From: DATBJG01 sp963790545
GTDB lineage: Bacteria > Acidobacteriota > Vicinamibacteria > Vicinamibacterales > JAMQPK01
Assembly: GCA_963790545.1 (NCBI GenBank)
Contig: CAWBPA010000021.1
Span: forward strand, 310,001 to 374,000
Direction: 5' to 3'
Length of the DNA stretch: 64,000 bases
Every line of letters starts with the position of its first letter. Position 1 is the first letter of the stretch. The notes below the pieces were generated by a model, which was not told the DNA's origin, searched no databases, and saw nothing but the letters and a program-made list of their open reading frames with translations. Made by a program: the position numbers and the translations under genes. Positions 26,777-35,652 of the stretch are shown here, piece by piece.

Positions 26777-29440
26777 GGCCTTTTGCCTAGACTGATGAGA
26801 TTCGCCAGCAGTTGGTAGGCCCCGTCAGTGCCAGCAGGAAGCTGCCGCCAAAGCCCGAGACCCACATAGATCCATCGTCCCTTCCCCACGCGGGCTTCGA
26901 CGAGCGCGCCTCGCTTGGGGCCCTTGTTGTACGGGAAGGGCTCTTCGAGCTCCACGAGATCAACGTACTTGGGGTCGCGGTCGCCCAAAAAGTAGAGACC
27001 GCGCTCCTGCGACCAGCCTTTCCAGGTCGCATCATCGAGCCTGTTGGGAAACGTGAACACCGGGTGGGACGGCTCGAGCAATCTCACAGGCGAGAACTCG
27101 TCGGTGACGCGATTGGTGCTGACCGCTGCCCGAAGTGGCCCATATTGAGCCTCGTTGAACTCGGTTTTGTTGTACTGGATGATGAGGATCCCTCCACGCT
27201 CCGCATAGTCAATCAGTCGTTTGTTGTGGACGCGAAGATCCTCCCGCCGCTCGTACGCTCGAACGCCTGTCATGATTGCATCGTATTTGCTCAAGTCACC
27301 CCAGGCGAGCTCGTCTCGGTCGAGCATCACGACCCTGGCGCCCAGTTGGCTGATCGCTGATGGCACTTCGTCACCGACACCCGCGACGTAGCCGACCGTG
27401 AGGGTGGGGGCCGTACGCACGTTGATGACCTTCACTCTTGTTTCTGCCGGCAGGTCGAGGTGACGGCGTCTGGTATGGGGATAGTCCACGACCTGATAGC
27501 CGAGATTGAATGGTAGGCGATCGATACGAGCCACCGCTCGAACGCGGTACTCACCCGGCGCCACATCAGCAGGCGCCTTGATCGTGAACCGAGTCGTGTC
27601 CGCTGCATCCTCGCGGGCAATCGTCAGCGCGGCGACTGCCGGATCCGAACGCCAGCCCGGGGGCAGCTCGAGTCGAATCTCGCCGGCGATCGGCGCCCTC
27701 GAGCTGTTCGTGACCGTCACGCGAAGTTCGCGGTCGGGCTGCCCAGCGCCAGTCGCCGATGGAATAACGGCAATCTCCGGCAGCAACTTGACGGCAAGCG
27801 CCGGCACGACGTGCAATTCCATCCGCTTTTCGCCGCTGAAGACATCACCCTCGTAGCGGAACTCGACTGCGCGATCGATCGTCACTGGCGTCCCGTCGAG
27901 CTCGAGATTCAGTCGAACCCGAAACGGCGTGGGCCGGAATGGCACGCCAAACGGCACATCCGGCTCGAACTCATAGCGTTCGGCTGTCGGCAGCCGTTTC
28001 CAGTAGGGTGCCGTGATCTTCGCATCCGCGGGAATCCGAAGTGATGTCTCGCAACTGAATGGCGCGCCGTTGAGCGGGCCCGACGGGCAGGTTGCGTTCC
28101 CGTCAAACCCTGTGAAGGAGATATTGCGAACCGAGGCGGTCACTGGCGTTCGTGCGGCCGCGACCACAGTGACCGTGACTGGCTGCCCTCCCACGACAAC
28201 GCCATCATTCGCCAAGGTCTCGATGCGCACGCCGGCGGCGACGAGCAGTGCCTGTTGAAAGTCCGCTTCCTTCACCGACAATCGCGCGTCAATCTCGAAC
28301 CGCGCCATTTCATCCAGGCCGAACGTTGTCAGCTGACTCCTGAGCGTGCGAACCAGTGACAGCCCCTTCGCGAGAGCTGGAGCCGCCGCGGCAGGTCCAC
28401 CACTGGTGAACTGCACTGTTGCGTCTTGCAGTGCCCGCGCCAGTCCTGCCAACCCATCGACCAGCGGCCGAGGTGGCTGGCCGTTCACGTATTGGACGAG
28501 CGCGTTCAGGCTCGTGTCGACACCATCGAACAACGAGGTTTCCTGTTTCGACATCTGCCCGGCAATTGTCGTGTCCACCAGGCGATATCGCGCGATTGCG
28601 GGTCCAGGAAGGGCGAGCAGTTGCGCCGTCCCCTGACATTTGTGCATGCTGCGGGCCTCGGCGCCAATCTCCGAATAGGTTCTTCCGAGGAGCGCGTCGA
28701 AACCGCTCGTATCCACGAGGCAGAGTCCGGGTTCAGGCGTCGGCGGCGTGGGACGCCCTCGTCCTCCACCAAGAGCCCCGGCATTGAAGTAGTACTTCTT
28801 CGCTTGCCAGGGACGCAGGCCTTGCTTGATCTGTTCTGGATGCTTCGAGGGATCGCCTGCGGCACGGTACGCTTCGCGGCTCAGCACGGCCGACGCCTGG
28901 TGGTGCTGACCTCCGCCTGTGCCTTCAGGCGACAGAGCGGCAATCACGTCAGGTCGCACGGTGCGTATCAGCCGCACATAGTCGCCGACAATCTCTTCCC
29001 GGCCCCACTTATCGAACGTCTCCTCGACACTGAACGAGAAACCGAAATCAATGGCCCGCGTGAAGTACCTGTTCCGCGCCATCGAACCTATGGACTGCCT
29101 CGAGCTCCTCGGTTCGTAGCACGCCGAGCGCATCGGACAGCTCAGGACCAATTTCGTTCTGACCACCGTCGCCGCGCGTCGCCGTGGCAAGAACGGTGCG
29201 ATAGCCAAGGCCGTGGCTATACCGAGCGAGCAAGGCATTGTTCTCGTCGTCTGGATGAGCCGTCGCCATCATGAACACGCCGACGGTGCCGAGCCGCCGA
29301 AGCAGCAGGCCAAGACCAACGTGGCCCGACTCGTCGGAGATCGGCGCCACACGAAACTGCGCGCCACCCGGCAGCTCGACGAGCAGCATGCCAACCACGG
29401 CAGCCGCCAGCGCAATACGAATACCGCGGAAATGAATCAT
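26773..29440 (-). CDS. Large exported PIG-L deacetylase with C-terminal accessory domains, one frameshift
   Basis: The joined protein is about 888 residues. A signal peptide (9-28) is followed by a PIG-L/LmbE deacetylase domain with the zinc motif A-H-P-D-D-E at 61-66 and G-T-G-G-G-Q-H-H-Q-A-S-A around 180. It then has a helical insert, a beta-sandwich region resembling NEW3 (L-E-L-P-P-G-W-R-S-D), and a C-terminal Rossmann-like region resembling ThuA or glutamine-amidotransferase folds (Y-D-A-I-M-T-G-V-R-A-Y). It is likely an exported N-deacetylase acting on a sugar or glycan. A frameshift near 29090 splits the catalytic domain. The start at 29440 is preferred over 29518. Leader element B precedes it. 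Confidence 0.88.
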
Positions 29441-29443
29441 TAC

Positions 29444-29487
29444 TTGGTTGTCACGGGGCCCTGCCCCCATGTGACCTGTGCCTCGCA
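29444..29487 (-). promoter_or_regulatory. GC-rich leader element, copy B
   Basis: On the minus strand this has the same layout as copy A: GCGAGGCACAGGTCAC then GGGGGCAGGGCCCCGTGA (core 29451-29468), three mismatches from copies A and C, ending 11 bases upstream of the PIG-L start. It lies in the 182-base gap shared with the divergent pirin gene; nothing else stands out in that gap. Confidence 0.6.
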
Positions 29488-29622
29488 CTTTGCCGTACGA
29501 CCTAATTTCGCAACGCACTGTAAGCCCTGAGCCTTCCCGAGTCGCAGCTTCAGCTTATATCAATGACACGCAACCCGAGCGCTGTCGTAATAACATGAGC
29601 CCAACAAAGGGGGGCGTGAGAC

Positions 29623-30333
29623 ATGCTGACACTCCGAAGAGGCGAAGAGCGCGGCCACAGCGATTTAGGCTGGCTGGATAGCTATCACACGTTTTCGTTT
29701 GGAGGTTACTCTGACCCGAAACACATGGGCTTCCGGGCGCTGCGGGTTCTGAACGACGACCGCGTCGCTCCAGGGAAGGGATTTGGCGCGCACGGGCATC
29801 GTGACATGGAGATCCTCTCCTATGTCCTGGAGGGAAAACTCGCCCACAAAGACAGCATGGGGGAACAGCAGGTCATCGGGCCCAACGAGGTTCAGGCAAT
29901 GAGCGCCGGGAGTGGCGTCATCCACAGCGAGTTCAATGCCTCGAACACGCAGACGACGCACTTCCTCCAGGTATGGCTCGTCCCCTCGACGCACGACGTG
30001 GCACCCTCCTACCAGCAGTTCGCGTACGCGCCATCTGAAAAGCGCGGCGCCCTGCGCCTCATCGCGGGACCGCAGCGGAACACGACGCCCCCTTCGGCCT
30101 TCATTCACCAGGATGCCCGGATGTATGCGTCGGTGCTCGGGTCGGGCGAATCGATCGCTCACCGCATCGCTCCGGCACGTCACGCTTGGGTGCAGTGTGC
30201 GACGGGCAACATCAAAGTGAACGGCCTTTCTCTCAAAGAGGGGGATGGCCTGGCCGTGAGCGAGGAGTCCGAGCTCTCATTGCAAGGAGCCGGGGCCAGC
30301 GGAGGTGAACTGCTCCTGTTCGATCTTGCCTGA
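29623..30333 (+). CDS. Pirin-family protein (bicupin)
   Basis: An intact 236-residue cupin protein. The metal ligands of pirin are all present: H57 and H59 (G-A-H-G-H-R-D), H101 and E103 (V-I-H-S-E-F). The N-terminus R-R-G-E-E-R-G-H-S-D-L-G-W-L-D-S-Y-H-T-F-S-F is typical of the YhhW/pirin group, some of which show quercetin 2,3-dioxygenase activity. Likely cytoplasmic. It is followed after nine bases by a flavodoxin-type gene, suggesting a joint role in redox or quinone handling. Confidence 0.93.
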   Translation: MLTLRRGEERGHSDLGWLDSYHTFSFGGYSDPKHMGFRALRVLNDDRVAPGKGFGAHGHRDMEILSYVLEGKLAHKDSMGEQQVIGPNEVQAMSAGSGVIHSEFNASNTQTTHFLQVWLVPSTHDVAPSYQQFAYAPSEKRGALRLIAGPQRNTTPPSAFIHQDARMYASVLGSGESIAHRIAPARHAWVQCATGNIKVNGLSLKEGDGLAVSEESELSLQGAGASGGELLLFDLA

Positions 30334-30342
30334 GGCGGTCCA

Positions 30343-30861
30343 ATGGCAGACGTGAACGTTCTCGTCGTGTTCTATTCGCGCTACGGAAAGGCCGAGAAGC
30401 TGGCGCTGGCAGCCGGCCTCGGGGCAATTCAAACCAAGGCAAACATCCGGCTCCGCAGGGTGACTGACCTCGCCAGTCTGGAAACGATCGAGGCCGATCC
30501 CGCGTGGAAGCAGAACCTCAGCCGGATGAACATGGACTACGTGGCGCCTCGCCCTGCGGATCCCACCTGGGCCGACGTCATCATTCTCGCTACACCTGGA
30601 GATTCCACCTCTGAACTCGAGCGCTATGTGGCCTCACTGCGATCGACTGGTCCAATGGACGGGAAAATCGCCGCACCACTCGCCGGCGGCAACCATGAGT
30701 CGGCGCTGAAACCGATCTACGCTGCCGCCGCGTCTGCGGGCCTCATCGTTGCACCGGCCTCGGCGCCATCGGGCGACGCCCTCGCCAGTGCACGAGCCTA
30801 CGGCCGACGAGTGTCGCTGATGGCTCGCGCCCTGAAAGATCTGGACGAATTGAAAAGTTAG
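30343..30861 (+). CDS. Flavodoxin-fold NAD(P)H:quinone oxidoreductase, WrbA-like
   Basis: A 172-residue protein starting V-L-V-V-F-Y-S-R-Y-G-K-A-E-K-L-A, the phosphate-binding loop of flavodoxins, and continuing with A-D-V-I-I-L-A-T-P-G. Spacing fits FMN binding as in WrbA, although the protein is shorter than E. coli WrbA (198 residues) and less conserved after residue 110. Pirin and WrbA-type genes are often neighbours. The operon ends 28 bases before the convergent amidohydrolase gene. Confidence 0.88.
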   Translation: MADVNVLVVFYSRYGKAEKLALAAGLGAIQTKANIRLRRVTDLASLETIEADPAWKQNLSRMNMDYVAPRPADPTWADVIILATPGDSTSELERYVASLRSTGPMDGKIAAPLAGGNHESALKPIYAAAASAGLIVAPASAPSGDALASARAYGRRVSLMARALKDLDELKS

Positions 30862-30889
30862 AACTGAAGGCTGCGCTCTTCAGCGCCTG

Positions 30890-32108
30890 TTACGGCCATC
30901 CGGTCTGCGGCAGACCCGGGACAACCTTGAGCGCGTTCTGGTAATAGAGCTTCTTGAGCACTCCGTCAGGCAGATCCATGCCGTACAGCTTCCAGAACGC
31001 GTGGTAATTGCGGTAGTAGTCGAAGTACTCGTCCCGCGTCTCGAAGACACGCCAGTACAGACGGGTATTCTTCAGGCGCCCAGAAGTCCTTGCCGAAGAG
31101 AATGCGGTCCTGATACTTCACGAAAAATTCACGCGCCGCACGCGGTTGCCGTCCAAAGTCATACAGGACTGCAGCCACATCCAGGAACAGATTGGGCGCG
31201 CTGTCGAGTAATTTCCCGGCGCGCGCGAGGTCGTTGGCGTGCCAGCCAAAGTGCGCAAGGATGAACCGGGTCTTTGGATGTTTCTGGATCAGTCGGTTCC
31301 GTTCCAGAATCAACTCGTCAAACCTCGGAAACTGATCGGGTGGATACCGTCGGTCGCCAAACAGCGCCAGTTCCAGCCAACGTTCGTTCTTGTAGTCGAT
31401 CGGTTGAAAGAACTCCTGCGGCTCGGCTACGTGCATGAAGACGGGCACGTTGAGCCGCGCGGAGGTCTCCCAGATCGGATGGAGCTCGGGGTCATCGACC
31501 TTGAGACGAGTCCCATCGGCCTTCCTGTACATGAGGCCGAAGCCTTTGGGGATCTCGCCAAGGCCCACAGCACCGGCTTTGATATCGGACTCGAGCTGTG
31601 CAGCAGCGCGCTGCCCGAACCCGGGACCCACACCCTGGAAGCTCAGCTCCGAAAAAACGACCATGCGATCTCGATGAGGGCTGCTGCCAATCGCTCGAAG
31701 CCCCTGTCTTAGCTGATCCGGCGAGTCGCCGGACTGCGTGTGCACCAGCACGCGCAGATTCAATCGATCCATATCCGCCACGATTGGCTCGAGCGCCTCA
31801 CTCGACAGCGGCAAGCGCGGATGGGCATGAATATCGACGACGGGAAACTTCGCCCTCGGCACCAGGTGTGTGTCCGTGACGAGCGTCGAGCGCGGCCGAT
31901 AGTCCACGATGCTCGGGGGCGGAAACTCCGGTGCCTGGCAGCGGCCGGACCGGATCTCGGTCATGCCCGGCGGACATTCCTGGTCCTGCCCGATCTGGAG
32001 CCCTCGCCCTTGTGGCGGCTGCCCACGCTGGGCCACACCCGGCTGCTCGACTAGAACGAAGCCAAGCAGCGCCCCGACGAATGTGACGACGAAGGCAATG
32101 CGTGCCAT
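30890..32108 (-). CDS. Exported amidohydrolase (TIM-barrel metal-dependent hydrolase), one frameshift
   Basis: The joined protein is about 405 residues: signal peptide (about 5-26), a short linker with a C-P-P-G-M-T-E-I-R-S-G-R-C motif, then an amidohydrolase-2-type barrel with V-D-I-H-A-H (metal ligands), V-F-M-H-V-A-E, I-L-A-H-F-G-W and F-G-K-D-F-W. The frame appears to end early because of an indel near 31080. The neighbouring frame restores the usual C-terminus (F-D-Y-Y-R-N-Y-H, ending L-P-Q-T-G-W-P) and a stop at 30890-30892. The family includes 4-oxalomesaconate and aminocarboxymuconate hydrolases; the substrate here is unknown. Confidence 0.88.
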
Positions 32109-32120
32109 TCAATCGTGAGC

Positions 32121-33257
32121 TTACACCAACACCTCGCGATAAAAGGCCTCGTACTGAGGCACAACACGATCGGCGCCGAACTTCTGTTCGACCTTGCGTC
32201 TCGCCTCGGTGGCAAGACGCTCGTGCAGTTTGGGATCTTCGAGAACTTTCAATGCTTGCTCTGCCATACCCTGAAGATCGTCAGGATCTCTCAAGTATCC
32301 ATCAACACCATCGTCGATCACCTCCGGCAGGCCGCCGACTCTGGAGGCAACGACGGGAACTTCGCAGGCCATCGCCTCGAGTGCTGCGAGCCCGAAGCTT
32401 TCCTGCTGTGACGGAAGAAGAAACAAGTCTGCGACCGAGAGCACCGGAACCACTTGATCCTGTTCGCCGAGGATGCAGACATCCTGACTGACTCCCAAAT
32501 CGTGCGCGAGACGGGAGACTTTCGGAAGATCGGGACCGTCTCCGACGAGCACGAGGCGAGACCGCACGACAGCCCGGATGCGCCTGAAGATGTCCACGAC
32601 CGCTTCCGCACGCTTGACCGGCCTGAAATTGGAGGTGTGCACGATGAGCTTCTCGTAGCGGCCCGACGGGCAGATCTGGCGCCGCAAATCGGGGAACGGT
32701 ACGCGACGGTAACGATGCGTGTCGACAAAGTTTGGAATGACACGGATATCACGCTGCACCTCGAGCGCGCGATACGTGTCGCGCTTCAGGCTCTCAGACA
32801 CCGCCGTGACACCGTCCGACCGATCGATTGAAAACGCCACGGTCTCCGAGTACGACCGGTCGCTGCCGAGCAACGTGATGTCGGTGCCATGGAGCGTGGT
32901 GATGATCTTCGGGACATGCGCACCGGACGTCGATGACAGAATCTGCCGCGCCAGATAAGCCGCCGTCGCGTGCGGGATCGCGTAGTGTGCGTGGACCAGA
33001 TCGAACGTCTGCTCGCGCGACAGCTGGACGATGGCGTTGGACAACGACAGAAGGTACTGTGGCTCCCGAAACAGCGGGTACGCAGGCGTCTCCACACGAT
33101 GGAAGACAAGGCCGGTTCTGAATTCCCCGAGTCGGAACGGCGGATCGGTGCTGATGAGATGGACTTCGTGCCCACGATCGACCAGGCTTTTGGCCAGCTC
33201 TGTGGCCACGATGCCACTGCCCCCGACCGACGCATAACAGACGATGGCAATCTTCAT
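32121..33257 (-). CDS. bshA: Bacillithiol biosynthesis glycosyltransferase BshA
   Basis: An intact 378-residue GT-B glycosyltransferase of family GT4. The N-terminus (C-Y-A-S-V-G-G-S-G-I-V-A-T-E-L) and the C-terminal donor site (E-S-F-G-L-A-A-L-E-A-M-A-C-E-V-P-V-V-A-S) match BshA, which joins N-acetylglucosamine from UDP-GlcNAc to L-malate in the first step of bacillithiol synthesis. The deacetylase for the second step (bshB1) lies 69 bases upstream on the same strand, which strengthens the call. bshC, for cysteine addition, is not in the window. Confidence 0.93.
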   Translation of the reverse strand: MKIAIVCYASVGGSGIVATELAKSLVDRGHEVHLISTDPPFRLGEFRTGLVFHRVETPAYPLFREPQYLLSLSNAIVQLSREQTFDLVHAHYAIPHATAAYLARQILSSTSGAHVPKIITTLHGTDITLLGSDRSYSETVAFSIDRSDGVTAVSESLKRDTYRALEVQRDIRVIPNFVDTHRYRRVPFPDLRRQICPSGRYEKLIVHTSNFRPVKRAEAVVDIFRRIRAVVRSRLVLVGDGPDLPKVSRLAHDLGVSQDVCILGEQDQVVPVLSVADLFLLPSQQESFGLAALEAMACEVPVVASRVGGLPEVIDDGVDGYLRDPDDLQGMAEQALKVLEDPKLHERLATEARRKVEQKFGADRVVPQYEAFYREVLV

Positions 33258-33260
33258 ACA

Positions 33261-33327
33261 GATCGTTCGGACCGTTCGGATCGTTCGGACCGTTCGGATC
33301 GTTCTGGCCCGAACGACTCGAACGATC
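33261..33327. repeat. GATCGTTCG/GACCGTTCG tandem repeat with inverted copy
   Basis: Five head-to-tail 9-mers alternating GATCGTTCG and GACCGTTCG (33261-33305), then the reverse complement CGAACGATC at 33319-33327. It fills the gap between bshB1 and bshA and could fold into a hairpin just upstream of the bshA start. Confidence 0.9.
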
Positions 33328-34028
33328 TATTTCTTGAACAGACCATCTCGTACGATTGGCTCCTTCACGATGACGCCTTCGGCGAACGCCACGCCGGCAA
33401 GCGCGCCGAACTGCGCATCGCGGCTTTCAATCAACTGCATGAAGCGTGGTGAGGTGAGCCGTGTGGCCACCGCACCCGAGACCGGCGACGGGGTGCTGAA
33501 CTGGCTGCGATAGCAGGCAAGCGCCCGCCGTTTCAGCTCGTAGTGAGCGGAGACATCGACCACGAACGACGCCGGGACGCTGTCGTTGATGAAGTAGTAG
33601 CAGGTCCACTCGACTTGCCAGGGCTCTCCGTCGGCCTGATAGCGCCGGAGACGTGCGCTGAACACCGCCTCGCTCAGCACACGGCTTGCGGCGCCGTGAT
33701 CCGGGTGACGATCGTCCCAGTACGGGATGGCAATGACCCGCGGGCGCACCCGACGAATCAATCGCGCAGCGTGCCGCACGTGATCGTCACCGCCGATGGC
33801 GCGATCGGGCCACCCGAGATTCTCTCGCCAGGCCGCACCCAGGACGAGGCGTGCCGCTTCCGCTTCGGCGAGGCGTTCGTCGGGCGTTCCGTTCGATGCC
33901 ATCTCGCCGCGCGTGAGATCGCACAAGCCGACCTGATGACCAAGCGCCGCATGCTTGGCAACCGTCCCACCAATGCCGATCTCGATGTCATCAGGGTGCG
34001 GGCCGAACACCAGCAGGTCGGTCTCCAT
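33327..34028 (-). CDS. bshB1: Bacillithiol biosynthesis deacetylase BshB1
   Basis: A 233-residue PIG-L/LmbE-type zinc deacetylase: G-P-H-P-D-D-I-E-I-G at about 8-17 supplies the first zinc ligands, and W-D-D-R-H-P-D-H-G-A-A-S the third. It removes the acetyl group from the BshA product, giving glucosaminyl-malate. The start at 34028 is one base after the TGA of the flavoprotein gene (TGAaATG), with GGAGCTGAA ahead of it; the longer frame to 34238 runs inside the flavoprotein gene and is rejected. Confidence 0.93.
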   Translation of the reverse strand: METDLLVFGPHPDDIEIGIGGTVAKHAALGHQVGLCDLTRGEMASNGTPDERLAEAEAARLVLGAAWRENLGWPDRAIGGDDHVRHAARLIRRVRPRVIAIPYWDDRHPDHGAASRVLSEAVFSARLRRYQADGEPWQVEWTCYYFINDSVPASFVVDVSAHYELKRRALACYRSQFSTPSPVSGAVATRLTSPRFMQLIESRDAQFGALAGVAFAEGVIVKEPIVRDGLFKK

Positions 34029-34029
34029 T

Positions 34030-35259
34030 TCAGCTCCGGGCTCGGCTGAAATCGTAGAACTCGTCGCCCTTGGCCGGCTGTCCCTGGACATGCCGCAGGA
34101 GAATCCGACTCCCGAGAAAGGCCATGCCTGGACCGGCCAGCCCGCACCCAAGCACGAACAAATGGCGAGGGTAGTTGCGATGTGGGCCGAGGTACGGGAG
34201 GCCGTCGGCCGTCCGGCCATACGCGCTGTCCCATCCATAGTCGGGCATCACGCCTGAGACCGCTGGATAGAGCGTCGAGAGCTCGTACATCAGCTGGCCG
34301 GTTCGCTGCACACACGTTCTGTCCTGCAATCGCGGAGCGACCTGCGTCTGATCGGCGCCCGAGCAGATCACCCGCCCGCTCTTCAAACGTTGGATCCAGT
34401 GGGCCGGGGAGGAGGTATCGGTAATGACGGCGTTTTCAGGGCCAAGCTCACGACGGACGGCCGCGGGCAACGGGCTCGTCACCACGTGGTAACGGTGAAA
34501 GGTCTTGAAGTGCCGTTTCAAAGGGCGGAACAGATCACCCGCGCGTTCGGTGGCAATCACGACGGTCGATGCCGTCACCAGGCCCCGTTCAGTCTTCACC
34601 TCGGCCGACTTCCGGCCGAAGCGCACACGGCGCGCGGGGCTCTGCTCGAACACAAGCGCCCCGCGGCTGACCGCAGCGCGCGCAAACCCGAGACAGGCCC
34701 GATACGGATCGAGGCTCGCATGATCCCGGGTCTGCAGAGCCCCGTACCGCTCGATGTTCACGCGGGACCGGGCCTGACGCGGGTTCAAGAATGCCGCCTC
34801 GAGCCCGACCGCCTTCCGCAACTGCCACTCGCGCCGTAACAGTTTGTCGTCGTCCGGCGTCAGCGCGACGCGAAGGAGTTGACGCAGTTCGAGCCCGCAT
34901 TCGATGCGAAGCCTGCGAATGGTTCCCGCCAGATCGAGCGCCGCACGGTGGGCCTGTTGGAACACTCGCCGCGCCACGCGGACTCCATAGAGCTGCTCGA
35001 TTTCCCGGTACTCGACTCCGGGTTCCTGCAGCACCAGGCCGCTGGACAGTGCCGTGCTCGCACGGCCGATCCTGTCGGACTCGAAGAGGGCAACTTTGAA
35101 CCCTGCGGCCGCAAATGCATACGCCGAGACACAGGCCGCAAATCCTCCGCCGACAATGGCGACGTCGACTGTCAAATCACCACGGTGCCGGGGATAGACG
35201 GGCACCCGCGATTTCGGGAATGTATCGACCCAGGGCGACGTGCCGTATCGAAGTGACAT
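34030..35259 (-). CDS. DadA-type FAD-dependent oxidoreductase coupled to bshB1
   Basis: A 409-residue flavoprotein of the DAO/DadA fold: V-D-V-A-I-V-G-G-G-F-A-A near the N-terminus, a substrate domain in the middle, and Y-G-R-T-A-D-G-L-P-Y-L-G-P followed by G-C-G-L-A-G-P-G-M near the C-terminus, as in glycine and D-amino-acid oxidases. No signal peptide. Its stop and the bshB1 start are one base apart, so it is tightly coupled to bacillithiol genes, but no role in that pathway is known to me. The start is placed at 35259; an upstream extension to 35310 is low-complexity. Confidence 0.88.
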   Translation of the reverse strand: MSLRYGTSPWVDTFPKSRVPVYPRHRGDLTVDVAIVGGGFAACVSAYAFAAAGFKVALFESDRIGRASTALSSGLVLQEPGVEYREIEQLYGVRVARRVFQQAHRAALDLAGTIRRLRIECGLELRQLLRVALTPDDDKLLRREWQLRKAVGLEAAFLNPRQARSRVNIERYGALQTRDHASLDPYRACLGFARAAVSRGALVFEQSPARRVRFGRKSAEVKTERGLVTASTVVIATERAGDLFRPLKRHFKTFHRYHVVTSPLPAAVRRELGPENAVITDTSSPAHWIQRLKSGRVICSGADQTQVAPRLQDRTCVQRTGQLMYELSTLYPAVSGVMPDYGWDSAYGRTADGLPYLGPHRNYPRHLFVLGCGLAGPGMAFLGSRILLRHVQGQPAKGDEFYDFSRARS

Positions 35260-35278
35260 TGTCGATGAATTGGTCAGT

Positions 35279-35566
35279 CTATGTGGCGGCGACGACGACC
35301 TCGATGGCACGCTCGAGGAGCGGCACGAGCGTCATGTAGTCGCGATGGGTGGCTGGCCGAACGAGAATCCATTCAGGATTTGACTTCCGCTGTCGTCTCC
35401 CCGGAGGCCTCACGGCCTGCGCACGGTACTCCAGCCCGCGCCGCGAGATGCGCGCAAAGACACGACGCCCCGCAAAGGCCGCGGGCTGGCCGAACACGAG
35501 ACCGACGCGTGTGCCGCGGTGCGTCGCCACGAACTCGTCGAGGAACTTCCGGGCGTGCATGGCCAC
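35279..35566 (-). CDS. Small protein of unknown function (95 aa)
   Basis: A 95-residue basic protein with a beta-hairpin-like core (V-F-G-Q-P-A-A-F-A-G-R-R-V-F-A-R-I), somewhat like the TfoX N-terminal or YjbR fold, followed by a helical end. Too divergent to name. It ends 19 bases before the flavoprotein start, on the same strand, and would be the first gene of the bsh unit. The upstream gap is repetitive. Confidence 0.65.
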   Translation of the reverse strand: MAMHARKFLDEFVATHRGTRVGLVFGQPAAFAGRRVFARISRRGLEYRAQAVRPPGRRQRKSNPEWILVRPATHRDYMTLVPLLERAIEVVVAAT

Positions 35567-35572
35567 GGATTA

Positions 35573-35650
35573 TAAGTCTGAAGTCTCAAGTCTCAAGTCT
35601 GAAGTCTCAACTTGAATTACTTGAGCCTTCAGCCTTCAGACTTGAGACTT
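35573..35650. repeat. AAGTCTCAAGTCTGAAGTC simple repeats
   Basis: Imperfect tandem copies of AGTCTCA/AGTCTGA followed by near-inverse copies (CTTGAG, CTTCAG), between the ABC permease stop and the start of the 95-residue gene. Same type as 21496-21563. Confidence 0.8.
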
Positions 35651-35652
35651 GT

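Noticed and set aside
33261..33327. Possible CRISPR array
   Set aside because: Units are 9 bases with no spacers and no cas genes are nearby; it is a simple tandem repeat.
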